Made by a program: the position numbers and the translations under genes. Below are positions 1 through 11,609 of a stretch of DNA of 64,000 nucleotides, piece by piece. The notes beneath the pieces were generated by a model. That model was given only the letters and a program-made list of their open reading frames with translations. It did no database searches and was not told where the DNA came from. The stretch lies in contig CAMGYJ010000005.1 of NCBI GenBank assembly GCA_946122785.1, forward strand, positions 84,810,547 through 84,874,546, read 5' to 3'. Origin of the DNA: Linum tenue (Eukaryota; Streptophyta; Magnoliopsida; Malpighiales; Linaceae). Each line of letters begins with the position of its first letter. The stretch's first letter is position 1.

Positions 1-480
1 AAAATTGTTGTTACTTCAATCATAATTTACTCAATAACATATATCCTATACACTTAGCCTTACTCTCAATCGACAATATTATGTTAATATATGTTGTTGA
101 TCGTATACCCTAAACCATCAATATATTATACACTAACAACATACCCTATACCCTAACCATATATCCCTATGAGTTGTGATTTTGCTAATATAGTTAATTT
201 AAAGTGAAATTCATACTTTTATTTTCAAAACATAGATAAAAAAGTGATCTTTGTCGTAACCATATATCCTATACTCTACACCATATATCATATACCCTGT
301 ATCCTAACCACGTACCATAAACATAAATTAAAAAGGGATCTCTTGCCGTTAAATATTTTAAATGACTTCAAGTGAACATATGATATTAAAAAACTTATAA
401 CCGTCAAAACCATCAATACATTATACCCTATACCCTAACCATATATTTTATACCCTAAACAATGAGCCGTCAAAAATTAC
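1..480. repeat. Degenerate A/T-rich short repeats
   Basis: No gene is visible. The stretch is made of loosely repeated phrases such as ataccctaaccatatat and tataccctaaac, five or more times, separated by AT-rich DNA. The phrase resembles the plant telomere unit (ccctaaa) only in part and never forms a clean tandem array, so I treat it as a decayed simple repeat. Confidence 0.4.
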
Positions 481-1097
481 TTATCAAGTTTAGTACAATT
501 GTTGGCTCATATTCACCCGCCCATATATTTTCCATTCCAAAGTGACCCATCTAAACCTCCCTCTCATTTTCCATTCGAAAGTGACCGCAACCCGATTAAC
601 CAAAAATTTTCAGACCCGCAACTCGACTGAGTTATTGCAATCGTAAGACTTAACATGCCAAGTTTAACACCCATTTTGAAATGAAAGTTCAACTTGAACC
701 CAACTTAAATGTACAAAAATTTTACTAAGTGTTGTAAAATAACGATCATGTAGTGTTGAAATTGCAATAAATGTAGAAGCATAGAAGACAAGTAGACAAA
801 TTAAGTGAATTTTTCTAAAATAAATTATTGCGGTAAACACTAAAATTCTCCTCCTTATTTCTCCTTCCATAAATTATAATACTAAAATTCTCCTCCTTAT
901 TTCTTCTTTCTTTCAATTTTCCCTCCTCTTTCTCTTCCATAAAATTTAAAGAACCAAATTTTAAATTTCCCTCTTCTATCCATCCTTTCACAAAAAGTTG
1001 AAAACTCAAAATTTCCCTCCTTTGTTTCTCTTTCATAATTAAAAGAACTAAACTTTCCCACTCCTTCATTTCCCACAAATCAAAACCACCAAATCCC
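481..1097. other. AT-rich non-coding stretch
   Basis: No supportable gene. The segment 840-1080 is pyrimidine-rich (repeated ctcctccttatttct-like phrases), which produces short open frames on the minus strand with no recognisable protein character. Confidence 0.4.
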
Positions 1098-1240
1098 CAA
1101 AATTCCCCCTTTCTATTTTCTAAAAAATTTAAAGAACATAATTTCTAGGGTTGCAAATGAGCCGAGCCCCAAAATTCTCCCTTTCTATTTTCTAAAAAAT
1201 TCAAAGAACATAATTTCTAGGGTTGCAAATGAGCCGAGTT
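1098..1240. repeat. Tandem duplication, unit about 71 bp
   Basis: Two adjacent near-identical copies, about 1098-1168 and 1169-1240. Each runs from ccctttctattttctaaaaa through to ggttgcaaatgagccgag, with only a few substitutions. The Mutator-like element at 1245 sits just after the second copy, in its gagccgag end. Confidence 0.7.
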
Positions 1241-1244
1241 GAGC

Positions 1245-1517
1245 GAGATTTTTCCAGAAATAGCACTGTTTAAAAAACAAATTCCAAAAATAGCACCCAG
1301 CTCCGAAAAATTCCAAAAATAGCACCCTACCAGTCTGCAAAACCGCTCCCTACCAGTGCGGTTTTCATCAAAAAACGCGCCCTCGGGTGGCGTTTTCATC
1401 GAAAAACGCACCTCCGGGTGGCGGTTTTACAAAAATGGTGCTATTTTTGGAATTTTTCGGAGTTGGGTGCTATTTTTGGAAAAAAATTTTAAACAGTGCT
1501 ATTTCTGGAAAAATCTC
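1245..1517. mobile_element. Mutator-like MITE (273 bp), family A copy 1
   Basis: The ends are inverted repeats: gagatttttccagaaatagc at the left and the reverse complement ending in ctggaaaaatctc at the right. A perfect 9-bp TSD, gagttgagc, flanks it at 1236-1244 and 1518-1526. A 9-bp TSD with long inverted repeats is the hallmark of the Mutator superfamily. The arms carry the phrase caaaaatagcaccc, and the interior has short GC-rich palindromes of the type accgc...gcggt. No coding capacity. The same termini bound the 4.39-kb element at 7211 and the foldback element at 35475, so this is an internally deleted member of that family. Confidence 0.92.
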
Positions 1518-1526
1518 GAGTTGAGC

Positions 1527-1700
1527 CGAGCTTTTGCCCAACAAAAACTCAAACTCGACAAATATTACTACAGCTCGAGCTCGGCTCAACAAAAAATATC
1601 TTGGCTCGGGCTCAACTCAATGACAGCTCATAAACAAGCTAATCGAGCTCAATTAATCAAGCCCAACAAAATATCATTGGGCCTGAATTAGGCTAAAACT
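1527..1700. repeat. gagctc/gagccgag-rich repeat that hosts the MITE
   Basis: Phrases such as gagttgagccgagctt, cagctcgagctcggctcaac and ctcgggctcaactcaa repeat here. They match the text just left of the MITE (gcaaatgagccgagtt), so the MITE landed inside an older repeat of this kind. No coding. Confidence 0.5.
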
Positions 1701-3265
1701 TGCAGCCCATAAATTGGACCACTTGTTGGGACTCGTGGGCCTGTAAACTCCTTACAAAACCCACAACCCACAAGCTAAGATTCATACAGGCTTGAATTAG
1801 TTTTATAGAGGTTTTCCACTTCAAACTTCTTCTTTCTTTCGATGTGGTATTTATCACATTTCAAGGAAGAGAGACAAGTGGATTTGAAGGTGACTTTGTC
1901 ATTTTCTCTTTGCACTTCCACCCTCCTGAGCCATGTCCAACGTACTAGGCTAAAATGTATTGTAATCAACATAATGCACCCAATTTCCATCCATTTGCAT
2001 GGGCAGATCCATAGATTGTGATTGAAAAATCAGCAACTCTCATATGCATGGCATGTCTTGTGGTCCTGCTGCAATTGTTTGCTTCATCATTTCTCATTTC
2101 AATTTTTGTAATTTTTTTAAAATACATAATATCAAGTGAGTTTCATATTTTTAAATTTCCTATACGAAATGAAGAAATAATTTTACTTAAGTTTAGAATG
2201 AAAAATTTATTTTGAGAAATTATGTATTATATATCAAGTAAATTTTCTACTCATTTTCACCAAAACTTAATAATAAGTTACATTTCGACAAAAATTTAAA
2301 AATTACACATATATAATAATATTTGCATCAATTAAACAAAATATTACAATAGAAACATTAGAAACAAATGATTAAAAAAGTACACATATATAATAATATT
2401 TGTATCAATTGAACAAAATTTACAATAGAAACATTGAAAACAAATGATTAAAAAAGTACACATATATAATAATATTTTTATCAATCGACTTTGAAAATGA
2501 AATATATGAATTTAGATTTTTTGTATTAACAACTCTCTTATTTCTAATATATTTTTTCGTCAAATTATTTTTAATATATATTTCTATCAAATAAAACAAG
2601 TCTTATATAGCAAAAGGTCTGAATATAAACTTGACTAAGCAATAATAGTTCTTTCTTTAAAAAACTTCTTATTCATCATGATTAAGTGAAAACATATATT
2701 CATGTTCTACCTTCAGTTTCTCAAACTAAGAAGAATCAGGTGTGCAATACTTTATAATTTGTCCTAGGGTTCATATTAAAATATTCACTCTAGATCATAT
2801 TAATTGAACAATCTCTATTGAGGTCATAAGTCGAATGCTAAGTAATTTCTTTTCAGATTTGGAGTTATTGTCAAAAATTTTACATCAAAGTTTTCATAAT
2901 GACTTGATTATGATTTTTGACGAGTTTTGACTTTATACCTAGGATGAGACACAACATCACTTAAAAAACAACACGTGTGAAGGTTAAGAAAATCTTTGTT
3001 GAGGATATACGATAAACATCGCGTTTCATCAACCATTAACCTTAGCATTGATCAAATAAGAGTTGAAAAAATTTATTTAATAGTTGATGTCTTGGTAGAC
3101 AAATCTAGATTCGAGGATTGAGGCAATAAATAAACATAAGTGTGTTAGTTGAGATATCTAAACAAAAAAAGTTTTGTAGCTACAAGAATCTAAATTGAGG
3201 TATTGTGTTAAAATAAAGAATGTTTAATAAGGATGAGTTTAGTAAGGCAGTTGTAAGAAAACATT
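1701..3265. other. AT-rich non-coding stretch
   Basis: No gene seen in either strand. The only clear structure is the 77-bp tandem repeat at 2297-2490, listed separately. Short open frames here lack composition or motifs typical of proteins. Confidence 0.4.
2297..2490. repeat. Tandem repeat, period about 77 bp, about 2.5 copies
   Basis: The phrase tacacatatataataatatt recurs at about 2303, 2380 and 2457. Between them the text is nearly the same (atcaattaaacaaaat, tacaatagaaacatt, caaatgattaaaaaag). A plain AT-rich minisatellite. Confidence 0.75.
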
Positions 3266-3688
3266 GGGGTCGTTTGCTTCGTGGATTTGAAAACTGAAGG
3301 TTTTAAGAAAACTTGGATTTTGTAAAAGCATTAATATATGAGGGTTTTTGGTTCATTATGGATTTGAAAATACCATATTTCGTTTCATAGATTTGATGAT
3401 GCAATTGGTTAATTAATTTTGTATGTTGGAAGTGAAAATTACATATATTACCCTCATTGGTATGAGAAGGGAAATGAAATATGAGGGGTAGGTTGGTCAT
3501 AAATAATAGACTTCAAAGTCCATGATCAATTTCCATCTAAAGAGGTGAAATTTTCAAGCCCATGGGGCCCACGAATTTGGAACCTTAAAATACATGAGAC
3601 CCACATATTGGTTGCCTCTAAATACATGAAGCAAACAATGGTTGGACAAAGTTCATGATAGCTCCAAATTCATCAAGCAAACAACCCC
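3266..3688. mobile_element. MITE, family M copy 1
   Basis: Ends are inverted repeats: ggggtcgtttgcttcgtgga at the left and tcatcaagcaaacaacccc at the right. The interior matches, with many substitutions, the sequence that surrounds the solo LTR near 60-62.5 kb (shared phrases gacttcaaagtccatgatca and aaagaggtgaaattttcaag). No convincing TSD (flanks catt and agct), so the superfamily is unassigned. Length and lack of coding fit a MITE. Confidence 0.7.
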
Positions 3689-5867
3689 AGCTATATGGTT
3701 GTGAGTCTGTGACTCCATACCAAATTTTGACAATAACAAAAACTTTTCCAATATCGAAGTCTCAAAATGGAAATCTTTTGGTTTGTAACAGTATGCTATT
3801 TGTATTTAGATCGAGTTATCCTAGCCACAAAATTTCGTTTCCATATTTCAGTTGATGAGCCGAGTTCAAAGGTATTAATTAGGATAGAAAATTAAATTAA
3901 AATCATTATACATATTCTTAGATATTAATAGATATGTCTACAATACATTCAAGAATTCAAATGTATGTAAAATGTCACAATGTTTCTACGAGTTATTACA
4001 TTTTATAATAAAAATTCCAAGAAATCATAAATAATCATTATTTAATATTGTAGGAATCTAAAACTAATTTAGTGCCACATCAGTACATAGCTAGCTCTCA
4101 CCCTTCCACGCTGGACAAGGTCTAATTGGTGTGCTTTTTTGCTTACTCTTTAAATTGTCATCATTATCAATAAAAAGTAAATTAAGTTAATAAAAATGAA
4201 TACAACATCTTGATTTGTTCCTATTCCTTTTCCATACAACATTGAAAACAAAACACAACATTGATAATAAAGAAACTAGATCAAGCCCCACAAAACAAAT
4301 AAAGCTCTCTTCTTATTTGCTTAAATTTTGAGTTTCTAGAATTTGTATTCTCTACTTTTTTGTATATAGATATAGGAAAGGAAATGGTAAGGCATATTGA
4401 GTTTTTTCCCTCTTTGTAGGAGAATAGGAGGCGGGAGTTACATGATGCAATGATTTGTTGGAAAAGAATTGAACTACTCTAACATATTTTTGCCTATTGC
4501 CGAAGAAAAGTCCAGCATATCATTTCTCCCTCTTCCCTTTTGATCCGTAGCGGGCAATTGATCTTTCTTCCTCAGAGATATCTGACTGCTAGCGGTTGAC
4601 TGGCCGAGTTATAGTATTCCTCCCATTCTTTTCTTAATTTCTTTCAAATTATGGCGACTGGATAGTAAATTTCCCTTTTTGATTCAATGGTTGTATTTCT
4701 TCTTCGTTATTATGGTAGTTGTTTTATGGTTCTCTGTTATCCTATATACTTTTATGTAAACATGTAACATATAATTTAAAGGGTTTGTTGCTTGGACTTG
4801 GAGCATGTCTCCTTTGGTTGAATAATTGATCGTTTTCCTTGAAGGCCTATTGCAACTTGATTCCTTGGATGTTAAAATGGAAAGCAGAGTTGTGAGGGTT
4901 GTTCATTATGTTTATTATGTTCATGAGTGACATGCTACTAGCTAGCTATATGACGATGATCTGATCAAGTAAATAATATGTAGCAGGGGGTTATAAGTAG
5001 GAGGGAACATATTTGGGGTTTTATAAAGATCGCGAAGAAGAAATAAAATGATAGTAAATGTCGATGTTTTCCCCAATTTCTAGATGTTTGTAATGACATT
5101 GGTTTGTTTCCTTAGCGTAAATTTTGCCTAATTAATCCCTAACTAAAACTTGATTTTGGCCTGATTGTTTTCATAACAGCTACTATTTGGATTGATGCAT
5201 CAATCCGATTCACAATGGAGATTCTGCAAGATGTAATGACTTGAGTTTTATTGAAGTATACAACTTTTACTATTCATCTATGTTGTTATTAGGTAGAAAA
5301 ACATGATCCTTTTGGCAGTAATCTATCTCATTCTTCCAAAATTACACGAGTAACTGATACTGCACAATAATTGTGGGATCTAGATCGCGATATTCTCTAT
5401 TATCGTATACCAACGTACGAGAAGGGTGAGAAAATGAAAGCTCTTCACTTTTTTTTATTAATTGAAATATATTTGCAAATTTTAACTTCTTCTTTTGTGT
5501 CCTTCAAAATTTTAACATCTTTGTCAAGTTGTGTGCTAATAAATTAATAATCTCTTAGTTTATATCTTAAATGGTGGATTCGATACACAATTATAAATCA
5601 ATAAATAAAGTACTATAGAGAGCTCAATTAATAAAATTAAATTTCCATAAATAAATGAAAGATATAAAAATGTGAAACAGTATATGAAATTTGGTAAGTG
5701 AGATTAACAATTCAATGTATAATAGTTTAACATAATGAATCATAAATAAAATTATAATACTCGGACGAAAAATATAGTAACCAATCAAAATTTGCCGCCC
5801 AACGGGCTGGTATAAAGCTAGTATAATATAATAATTATTCAAGTGGATTAAGTGAAGTTCGGGTTGA
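3689..5867. other. Non-coding stretch, no gene recognised
   Basis: About 2.2 kb with no open frame of protein-like composition and no clear repeat. Around 4490-4640 it is slightly less AT-rich (gatccgtagcgggcaattga), but I cannot assign it. A small or heavily spliced gene cannot be excluded. Confidence 0.3.
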
Positions 5868-6086
5868 GTCGGTCGGGTTACGAGTTAGTCGGGTTCGGGT
5901 CAATCGGGTTCGGGTTAATCGGGTTGCGGGTTAATCGGGTTGTGGGTTAGTCGGGTTGCGGGTCAATCGGGTTGCGGGTCGGGCGGGTTACGAGTTGTTG
6001 ACTTTTAGTCAATTCGAGTTGCGGTCGGGTTGCGGGTCAGGTTGATCGGGCGGATTAGTCGGGTCGGGTTCTGTTTTGACACCTAT
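5868..6086. repeat. cgggtt minisatellite
   Basis: Irregular tandem array of 11-15 bp units such as gttgcgggttaatcg, gttcgggtcaatcg and gttgtgggttagtcg, ending in gggtcgggttctgttttgac. Purely repetitive, no coding. Confidence 0.75.
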
Positions 6087-7201
6087 GGTGATGGCCAAGG
6101 TGGGGATCCAAGGGTGGTCACAGATTGGGAAGAGGAATACACACTCTGAATAATAGACTGTGCTAAAAGATAAAGTGGTAAGAATGATAAAAAAAACTAC
6201 ACATAACTTTGTCTTCGTTCACATAAACCTTGTCATAAGTAATAAGAATTACAATGTCAAAAAGTGGATAGACTCTAATCATTATAACATCCAAATAAAG
6301 AATTTCATCAACTGTTTCAAGCTTTCACTTGTCTATTTCCTAATCTAATAATTTATTAATGGAACTGTATAATCACTACATAGAGGATATATTCATGACA
6401 ACATAAATTACATCCATTGTTCTCTAGATCCATACATGTTCCATTAAATGTATCTATCTAAGTAAACCTGAAAAATAAGCAAAAATGTCCACAACCTGGT
6501 AAGAAAAAGTTGCATGCAGACTTAAATATCTCCATCCACAACCCACACCATAGGAATCAATAGCAAAAATATTTTCAAACCCAAAAGAGAAATGGAAAAT
6601 TTCTCATTTTTGAAAATAATAATATTGAACTCACGGGAGTTACTATAACCCACTTTTGTATGAACAGTCAGAGGGAGGAATTCTGATGACCTCGGAGCCA
6701 ACAACTAAATTGAAGGCTTTGAAGAAGGCAGTATAACCCTAAATTTAACTACAAATAAGCACAAATCAGCAAGATTTTCGATTTGTATGAGAGGTAAGTA
6801 CACAGAGAGAATAATTGAAGCATATCTGAAATGCTCCAAGCAAGTTGAAGGCAAACCATAACTTTAAGATTTGGTCATTATAATAGCCTTCAAGTATTGA
6901 TGCTTCTGAGAACTATCATGTCCAACCCCCACTTATACAACTATGTAGCCATAGTAGTTAATTGTATAATGACAAAATGTTACAAAGAAAACTACATAAA
7001 CAACCAATGTAAGTAAATATTGAAACTAATAACTGATAAAACTTAAAAGCTCTCTATTGGTTTAAACGCACCTCTTAGTAAGTACTATGCAATCGTGTAT
7101 AAATTATTTTTAGGCAGTGAATAAGAAAAGTATAGATGGCTCACAAATGAAGACTCAACAACTAAAGGTAGCACACAAAAACCAAAAATAAAAAAAGATG
7201 T
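6087..7201. other. Non-coding stretch left of the Mutator-like element
   Basis: No gene or repeat that I can support. The last nine bases, 7202-7210, are the left copy of the TSD of the next element. Confidence 0.35.
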
Positions 7202-7302
7202 AAGGAAGAAGGGATTTTTCCAATAATAGCACCTATTAAAAAAAAAATTACAAAAATAGCATCCAGCCCACAAAATTTACAAAACTAGCACCATTTTTAT
7301 CA

Positions 7303-7602
7303 AACCGCACCTCCAAGGTGCGTTTTATGTATAAACCGCACCTTGGAGGTGCGTTTTGCGCCACGTCAGACTGTGAACCGCACCAGGAAGGTCGGTCTGT
7401 GTTTCCTTGGGAGCGAGCTTGGAGACCACGGGATCAGGCAGCGATCCAGCAGCGGACCACTTGCCACCTCAGCGATCCTCGTCACGGATCAAAGACCGCA
7501 GCTGGCAGGTGCGGTCAGTGCCTCGATCAACGTAGACCGCATTAGGAGGGCGCGGTTTCTGGCAGGGCTAAATTACCAGACCGCCCCTGGAGGGTGCGGT
7601 CT
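7303..7602. repeat. Subterminal palindrome array, left side
   Basis: At least five imperfect palindromes in 300 bp, including aaccgcacctccaaggtgcg at 7305, accgcaccttggaggtgcg, accgcagctggcaggtgcgg and accgcccctggagggtgcgg. The stem motif is (a)accgca / tgcggt(t) with a changing 6-10 base centre. The mirror array at the right end uses the same motif, so it belongs to the element. A transposase-binding or structural role is inference. Confidence 0.75.
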
Positions 7603-7608
7603 GAAGGG

Positions 7609-7616
7609 TATAAATA
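7609..7616 (+). promoter_or_regulatory. TATA box of the plant mobile domain gene
   Basis: tataaata, followed by a long CT-rich leader (ctcatttcttcacacc, ctctctctctag), which is a common plant core-promoter layout. It lies about 200 bp before the first ATG of the plant mobile domain gene. Confidence 0.6.
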
Positions 7617-7816
7617 CCCCCTCCCCCCTCTCATTTCTTCACACCACAACTCATTCTTCACTCTCTCTCTAGAATTATCTCTCTAACCCCTCCCCTCCCA
7701 AAAGCCTAGGAAATAGTGGTCTGTTGGTTGCGGCTAAGTCCGATCTGCCATCAGAAAACATTTCTTTGGTTTTTCCCTCAAAACCCGCCGAATTTCTGTC
7801 CGACTTTCGCGAAAAA

Positions 7817-10085
7817 ATGGACGAGTGGTTCCAAGGAGAGGGAGTTTATTATGATGAATTTCAAGCGGTACGTAGTCATTATTCTAATCAACTTTTGTTT
7901 TTGTTATAAGCTTTTTAATTAATCTATGTACTAACCTTGTTATTATTCTCTCGTAGGTTGGGGACGACGGGGATATATACAACCAACAGTACTATTTGGA
8001 TCAAGGGCCTATTGATCCAACCGACTTGTACGACCAACCCAACCATCGTTCAAGGGATGTTTGGAACGATCACCCGGTACATACAATTCTTCATCATTTA
8101 TCTTTCTTTTATTTTGCTAATGTACTTAGTGGAATATAAAATAAATTTGAAATAATTTAATCGTATTGGTTGTTTTCAATAATTTAATCGAATACATTGC
8201 GCCACTTACTTCGACTCTTTATAAAGAGATGCATATCTAGGAAATGGGGTTTTAAGCGATTATCATGATCCTCTCGTTTCCTGGGAAAATCGGGTATTAA
8301 GAGTTCCTCGGATCCCCCCTTTTTCTTTCAAAAAGACTGCGTTTCTAAGAAGATGTATACCTCTTTTAAGAGTCTAACGAGTGTTGCATTGTATACGATT
8401 AAATTACTTACCAAACAACCAATACGATTTATGTTTATGTGTACTTAAATGAATTTTAGTAATTTCAAATGTTTGAATATGTATGTATCTCTTTAAATTA
8501 TTATTCATTTTGAATGTTATTTATGTCAATTAATTTAGTATGTTTGTCTTATGATAATATGTATATATCTTGGAAAAAATCGCAAATTACTTAAATTTGA
8601 TTGTTAATAATATAATTATAATAGAATTATGTTCGAAATTAAATCATTAATTTTAATTAATTTAGTTATAAGACTAAATTGTTACTAATATATCATAAAT
8701 AACGTTGAAATTTTTGCTAGGAGGCACAACAAATACTCCGCTACAGGGGTACGACCAATGTGCTCCCATGGAACCCAGTTATCTTGCCCTTTCTCAAAAG
8801 GGGTTGGAGTCGATTAGGCATTTTGTAGGCATAAAAGTCGATCGCCAACTCATCACCGCATTGGTGGAGAGATGGAGAAAGGAGACACATTGTTTCAACT
8901 TTCGCAAAGGAGAGTGCACCATCACACTCAAGGACGTCGCCATCCTAACTCATCTGCCTATCGACGGCAAAGCGGTGTGTGTGAGTGATCATCCCCCCGA
9001 GGATCGTGACGGTATGATCGGTTGGCAGTATTTCCTCCACAGTGTTTTGGGGGGTGAAAGTACCAATCAAGGGGAGTGTTGATGCGACGAATCGCTTGCC
9101 ACCATTGAGGAAAGGCCAAGTATCAATCACTTGGTTGACGAAGTATTTTAGGGACCTTCACGATCCTGAAAAAAATGGGGTGCCCCTAACCGAGAAAAGT
9201 CTGGAGCTAGAGAAGGAAAGATATGCTCGTGTCTATCTTATAGGCATGATAGGAGGAGTGTTCTTCTCCAAAAAAATCGAGCAATTTAATTAGCTGTGGA
9301 TGGCTTAGGATCCTCCTTGGTAGTTGGGATGCGATGGGGGAGTTGAGTTGGGCATCCGCTTGCCTAGCTAATATCTACCATCATTTGTGCAATGCATCTC
9401 TCAAAGTTGTGAGGGAGGTAGGCGGCGCAATGTTCATCGTCCAATTTTGGGCTTGGGAGCATCTGCCATGGATTGCACCGCTCCAATTTCCCGACAGGAA
9501 TTGGGGTTCCAATCATCCCCTAAGACTCCAAGCTTATGGTTGTAGGTAAATTTCTCATACCCCATCATGATTTTAATAACACAAGTGGCCCACGAAGTTG
9601 GCGGAAATGATCGCGATATGGGAGAACCAACAACTTCAGGATATTGTCACTCCAACAAGTGTGGGTCGAATGGGGTATCATGACCCATACATGGATAGAT
9701 ATCGGCAAACATCAGTTTGGTACGTGACTCCGGAGGGTGCGGCCGATGGTGCATTGGTAAGTATATTCCGTCTAATAAGATTAAATTTATTGTTTGTTTC
9801 ATTCTGTGGTGTCTTTAGTCTTATCTTGCTAACCTTTTTATGTGATTTAGGTTGATGGGATCGAGCAGATCAAAGATTTGACCCATGGGAAACATGAAAT
9901 GGGCAGTGAAGATGTGAGCTTCATCAAGAAGATGACAAACAGTCTGCTTGGCTGTATCAGAGCACAGGGTCGTGATCATTGTAGATACCAACCCATGCCC
10001 GCACCGGTGCCACCTCCGGTACAAGTTGATGTCCCCCACCCCCCACCACCAACAAATGAACCCCGCAAACTATGTCGCATTAGCT
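7817..10085 (+). pseudogene. Plant mobile domain (PMD, MAIN/MAIL1-type) protein, frameshifted
   Basis: Reading frames in sequence match the plant mobile domain, known from MAIN/MAIL1 and PP7-long-form host proteins and from transposon-borne copies. Diagnostic text at 8797-9000: LITALVERWRKETHCF and DVAILTHLPIDGKAVC; then YARVYLIGMIGGVFF near 9216-9265 and VQFWAWEHLPWIAP near 9440-9483. The likely start is ATG 7817 (MDEWFQGEGV). Plausible introns: gtacgtag at 7870 to ctcgtag at 7956; cccg|gtacat at about 8078 to tttgctag at about 8720; one ending near 9588; and 9760-9850. Breaks: a frame change around 8750-8790, a shift in the G run at 9047-9052, and another plus stops near 9290-9330. The 3' exon ends in a proline-rich tail and overlaps the minus-strand gene. 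Host PMD proteins are linked to transposon silencing and development; here the copy belongs to the element and is not functional as it stands. Confidence 0.8.
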
Positions 10086-10949
10086 GAGTCCCCACATCAG
10101 GACCCGGATTTTGCAGACCAATCGGACCTGGACAACTTCTTTTATCATGCTCTGGAATGTGATTGTAGTAGGGGACTGGTACATGGTCATGAGCCACCTC
10201 ATCATCATTATCTGAATCTGACTCTGGTCCTGAATCATCAGCACCTTCAAGAGGGTCGGAGTTGTCTGCACTGACGTTGTTCTCTCCTTCTTCATCGGAG
10301 GGGTCACTGACTGGTGCTGGCAGGTCATCTTTCATCTGATCCAGCTCATGAAAGGCACCTTCATCAGCTCCATAATGGTAGTTGTGAAAACTACCACTGC
10401 CTAATTGGAAGTTGTACTGGGGTTGGTTGGCATGGTCCGGTTGAACTTCTTCTTCATATGACGGGAAAGATTGATGATGACCTTCACCTTGCTCTTGGTA
10501 CAGAAAATAGGAATGAGGATCATGGTAACTTTGGTAGGGATCATCTCCATATAATTCACCTCCACCATGGATACTAGATGTTTGACCGTCTCCAGAATGA
10601 CCTCCAACGCCTACGACCGGCTCGGTGTAAACGAACATCTCAGCTCTGGAAAGATTGTTGGACCTCAAGAAATCGAGCATGGCATCTACTTCATCCTGAG
10701 TGGTTATGAGATATTCCTCGTGCCACAACGACCCGCCTTCTCTGTTTGGATATCGATACACCATACGATCAACACTTCTCGTGCCATCCATGCAAGTAAC
10801 GTTAGTACACATTTGATAGAGGTCTTCAAGCATCGGTCTGGTAGCGACCTTTATTTTTTGAAAATTGCACCGACGTAGGTTACCCCCTTTCCGCTCTCTT
10901 CCGTGTAACCATTCCACCGTAACCCAAGCGTGAAATTTTGGAATGCCAT
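9976..10949 (-). pseudogene. MURA-like transposase, N-terminal part only
   Basis: An uninterrupted frame of about 324 codons starts just inside a strong splice acceptor (ttttttgcag on minus, ending at 10950), so an upstream exon is expected. The first 115 residues resemble the N-terminal domain of Mutator/MuDR transposases: VDRMVYRYPN then EYLITTQDEVDAMLDFL, the usual dD-x-DV-ml pattern. After that comes a long linker rich in D, E, G, H, Y and S (for example DPSDEEGENN, ESDSDNDDEVAHD), and a Gly-rich end that is the shadow of the proline tail of the facing gene. The catalytic DDE domain, SWIM zinc finger and remaining exons are missing, so an internal deletion has removed them. Family assignment rests on pattern recognition only. 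Confidence 0.6.
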
Positions 10950-11136
10950 CTGCAAAAAAATAGTAGTTCAACTAATATCATAAAAATCACAATTCACAAT
11001 TCACAATAAAAAGTAATACAAAATAAACTGACGAGTTAACGTTAACCGCAAAAACACTAGAGAAATAGGGAGCTACAACAGAAAATTGAAAAGGGAGAAG
11101 GAGAGGTGTGAAGAGAAGAGATTTCTCGGGCTGTCT

Positions 11137-11143
11137 TTTATAG
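11137..11143 (-). promoter_or_regulatory. TATA box of the MURA-like gene
   Basis: On the minus strand gtctataaaagacag, followed by a CT-rich leader (ctcttctcttcacacctctc). It sits about 190 bp upstream of the MURA-like exon and mirrors the TATA box of the facing gene at the other end. Confidence 0.6.
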
Positions 11144-11157
11144 ACAAAATCATCAAT

Positions 11158-11515
11158 GAAAACCGCACCTTAGAGGTGCGGTTTTCATCTGCCATGCAGC
11201 CCCACGTCTGTCAATCTGCATTGCTACATGTTTGGTGTCGGAAAATAATTGACACACAAACCGCATGGGGGGGGGGGTGCGGTTTGTGTTTCCAAAACCG
11301 CACTTTGAAGGTGCGGTTTGTTTTGGAGAAGCAAAACCGCATCCCCAAAGTGTGGTTTTGCTAGGTCAGGACAAGACCGCATCTGGGCCATGTAGTTTGG
11401 TTAGGTCAGAAACACAAACCGCATGGCCAAGATGCGGTTTTGGCCCAGAATGCAAAACCGCACCTTAGGGGTGCGGTTTACATACAAACCGCCCCAGGGG
11501 GGTGCGGTTTTTAAA
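11158..11515. repeat. Subterminal palindrome array, right side
   Basis: Eight imperfect palindromes in 360 bp with the stem aaccgca / tgcggttt. Examples are aaccgcaccttagaggtgcg (11161), aaaccgcactttgaaggtgc (about 11296), aaccgcatggccaagatgcg (about 11418) and aaaccgcaccttaggggtgc (about 11455). A run of ten G occurs at about 11268-11277. Same motif as the left array. Confidence 0.8.
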
Positions 11516-11609
11516 AAAGGGTGCTATTTTTGTAATTTCTATGGACGGGGTGCTATTTTTGTAAAATTTTTTTAAAAGGTGTTATTTCTGGAAAAATCCC
11601 AAGGAAGAA

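Larger units (their letters stand above)
7211..11600. mobile_element. Mutator-like element (4.39 kb) with plant mobile domain gene
   Basis: Left end gggatttttccaataatagc, right end ctggaaaaatccc; the arms share caaaaatagca / tgctatttttgtaa phrases for about 80 bp. A perfect 9-bp TSD, aaggaagaa, lies at 7202-7210 and 11601-11609, which fixes the boundaries and the superfamily. Inside are two convergent genes: a plant-mobile-domain gene on plus (7817-10085) and a truncated MURA-like gene on minus (9976-10949). Each has a TATA box near its end of the element. Between gene and terminus both sides carry arrays of palindromes of the form aaccgca...tgcggtt. The transposase lacks its catalytic part, so this copy is non-autonomous. 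It is the largest of three family-A copies in the window. Confidence 0.93.

Noticed and set aside
1..480. Interstitial telomeric repeat
   Set aside because: The ccctaaa unit never repeats in tandem; only ataccctaac-like phrases are present.
3266..3688. Assignment of the MITE to PIF/Harbinger from its ggggtcgttt terminus
   Set aside because: No TAA/TTA or other target duplication fits the flanks catt and agct.
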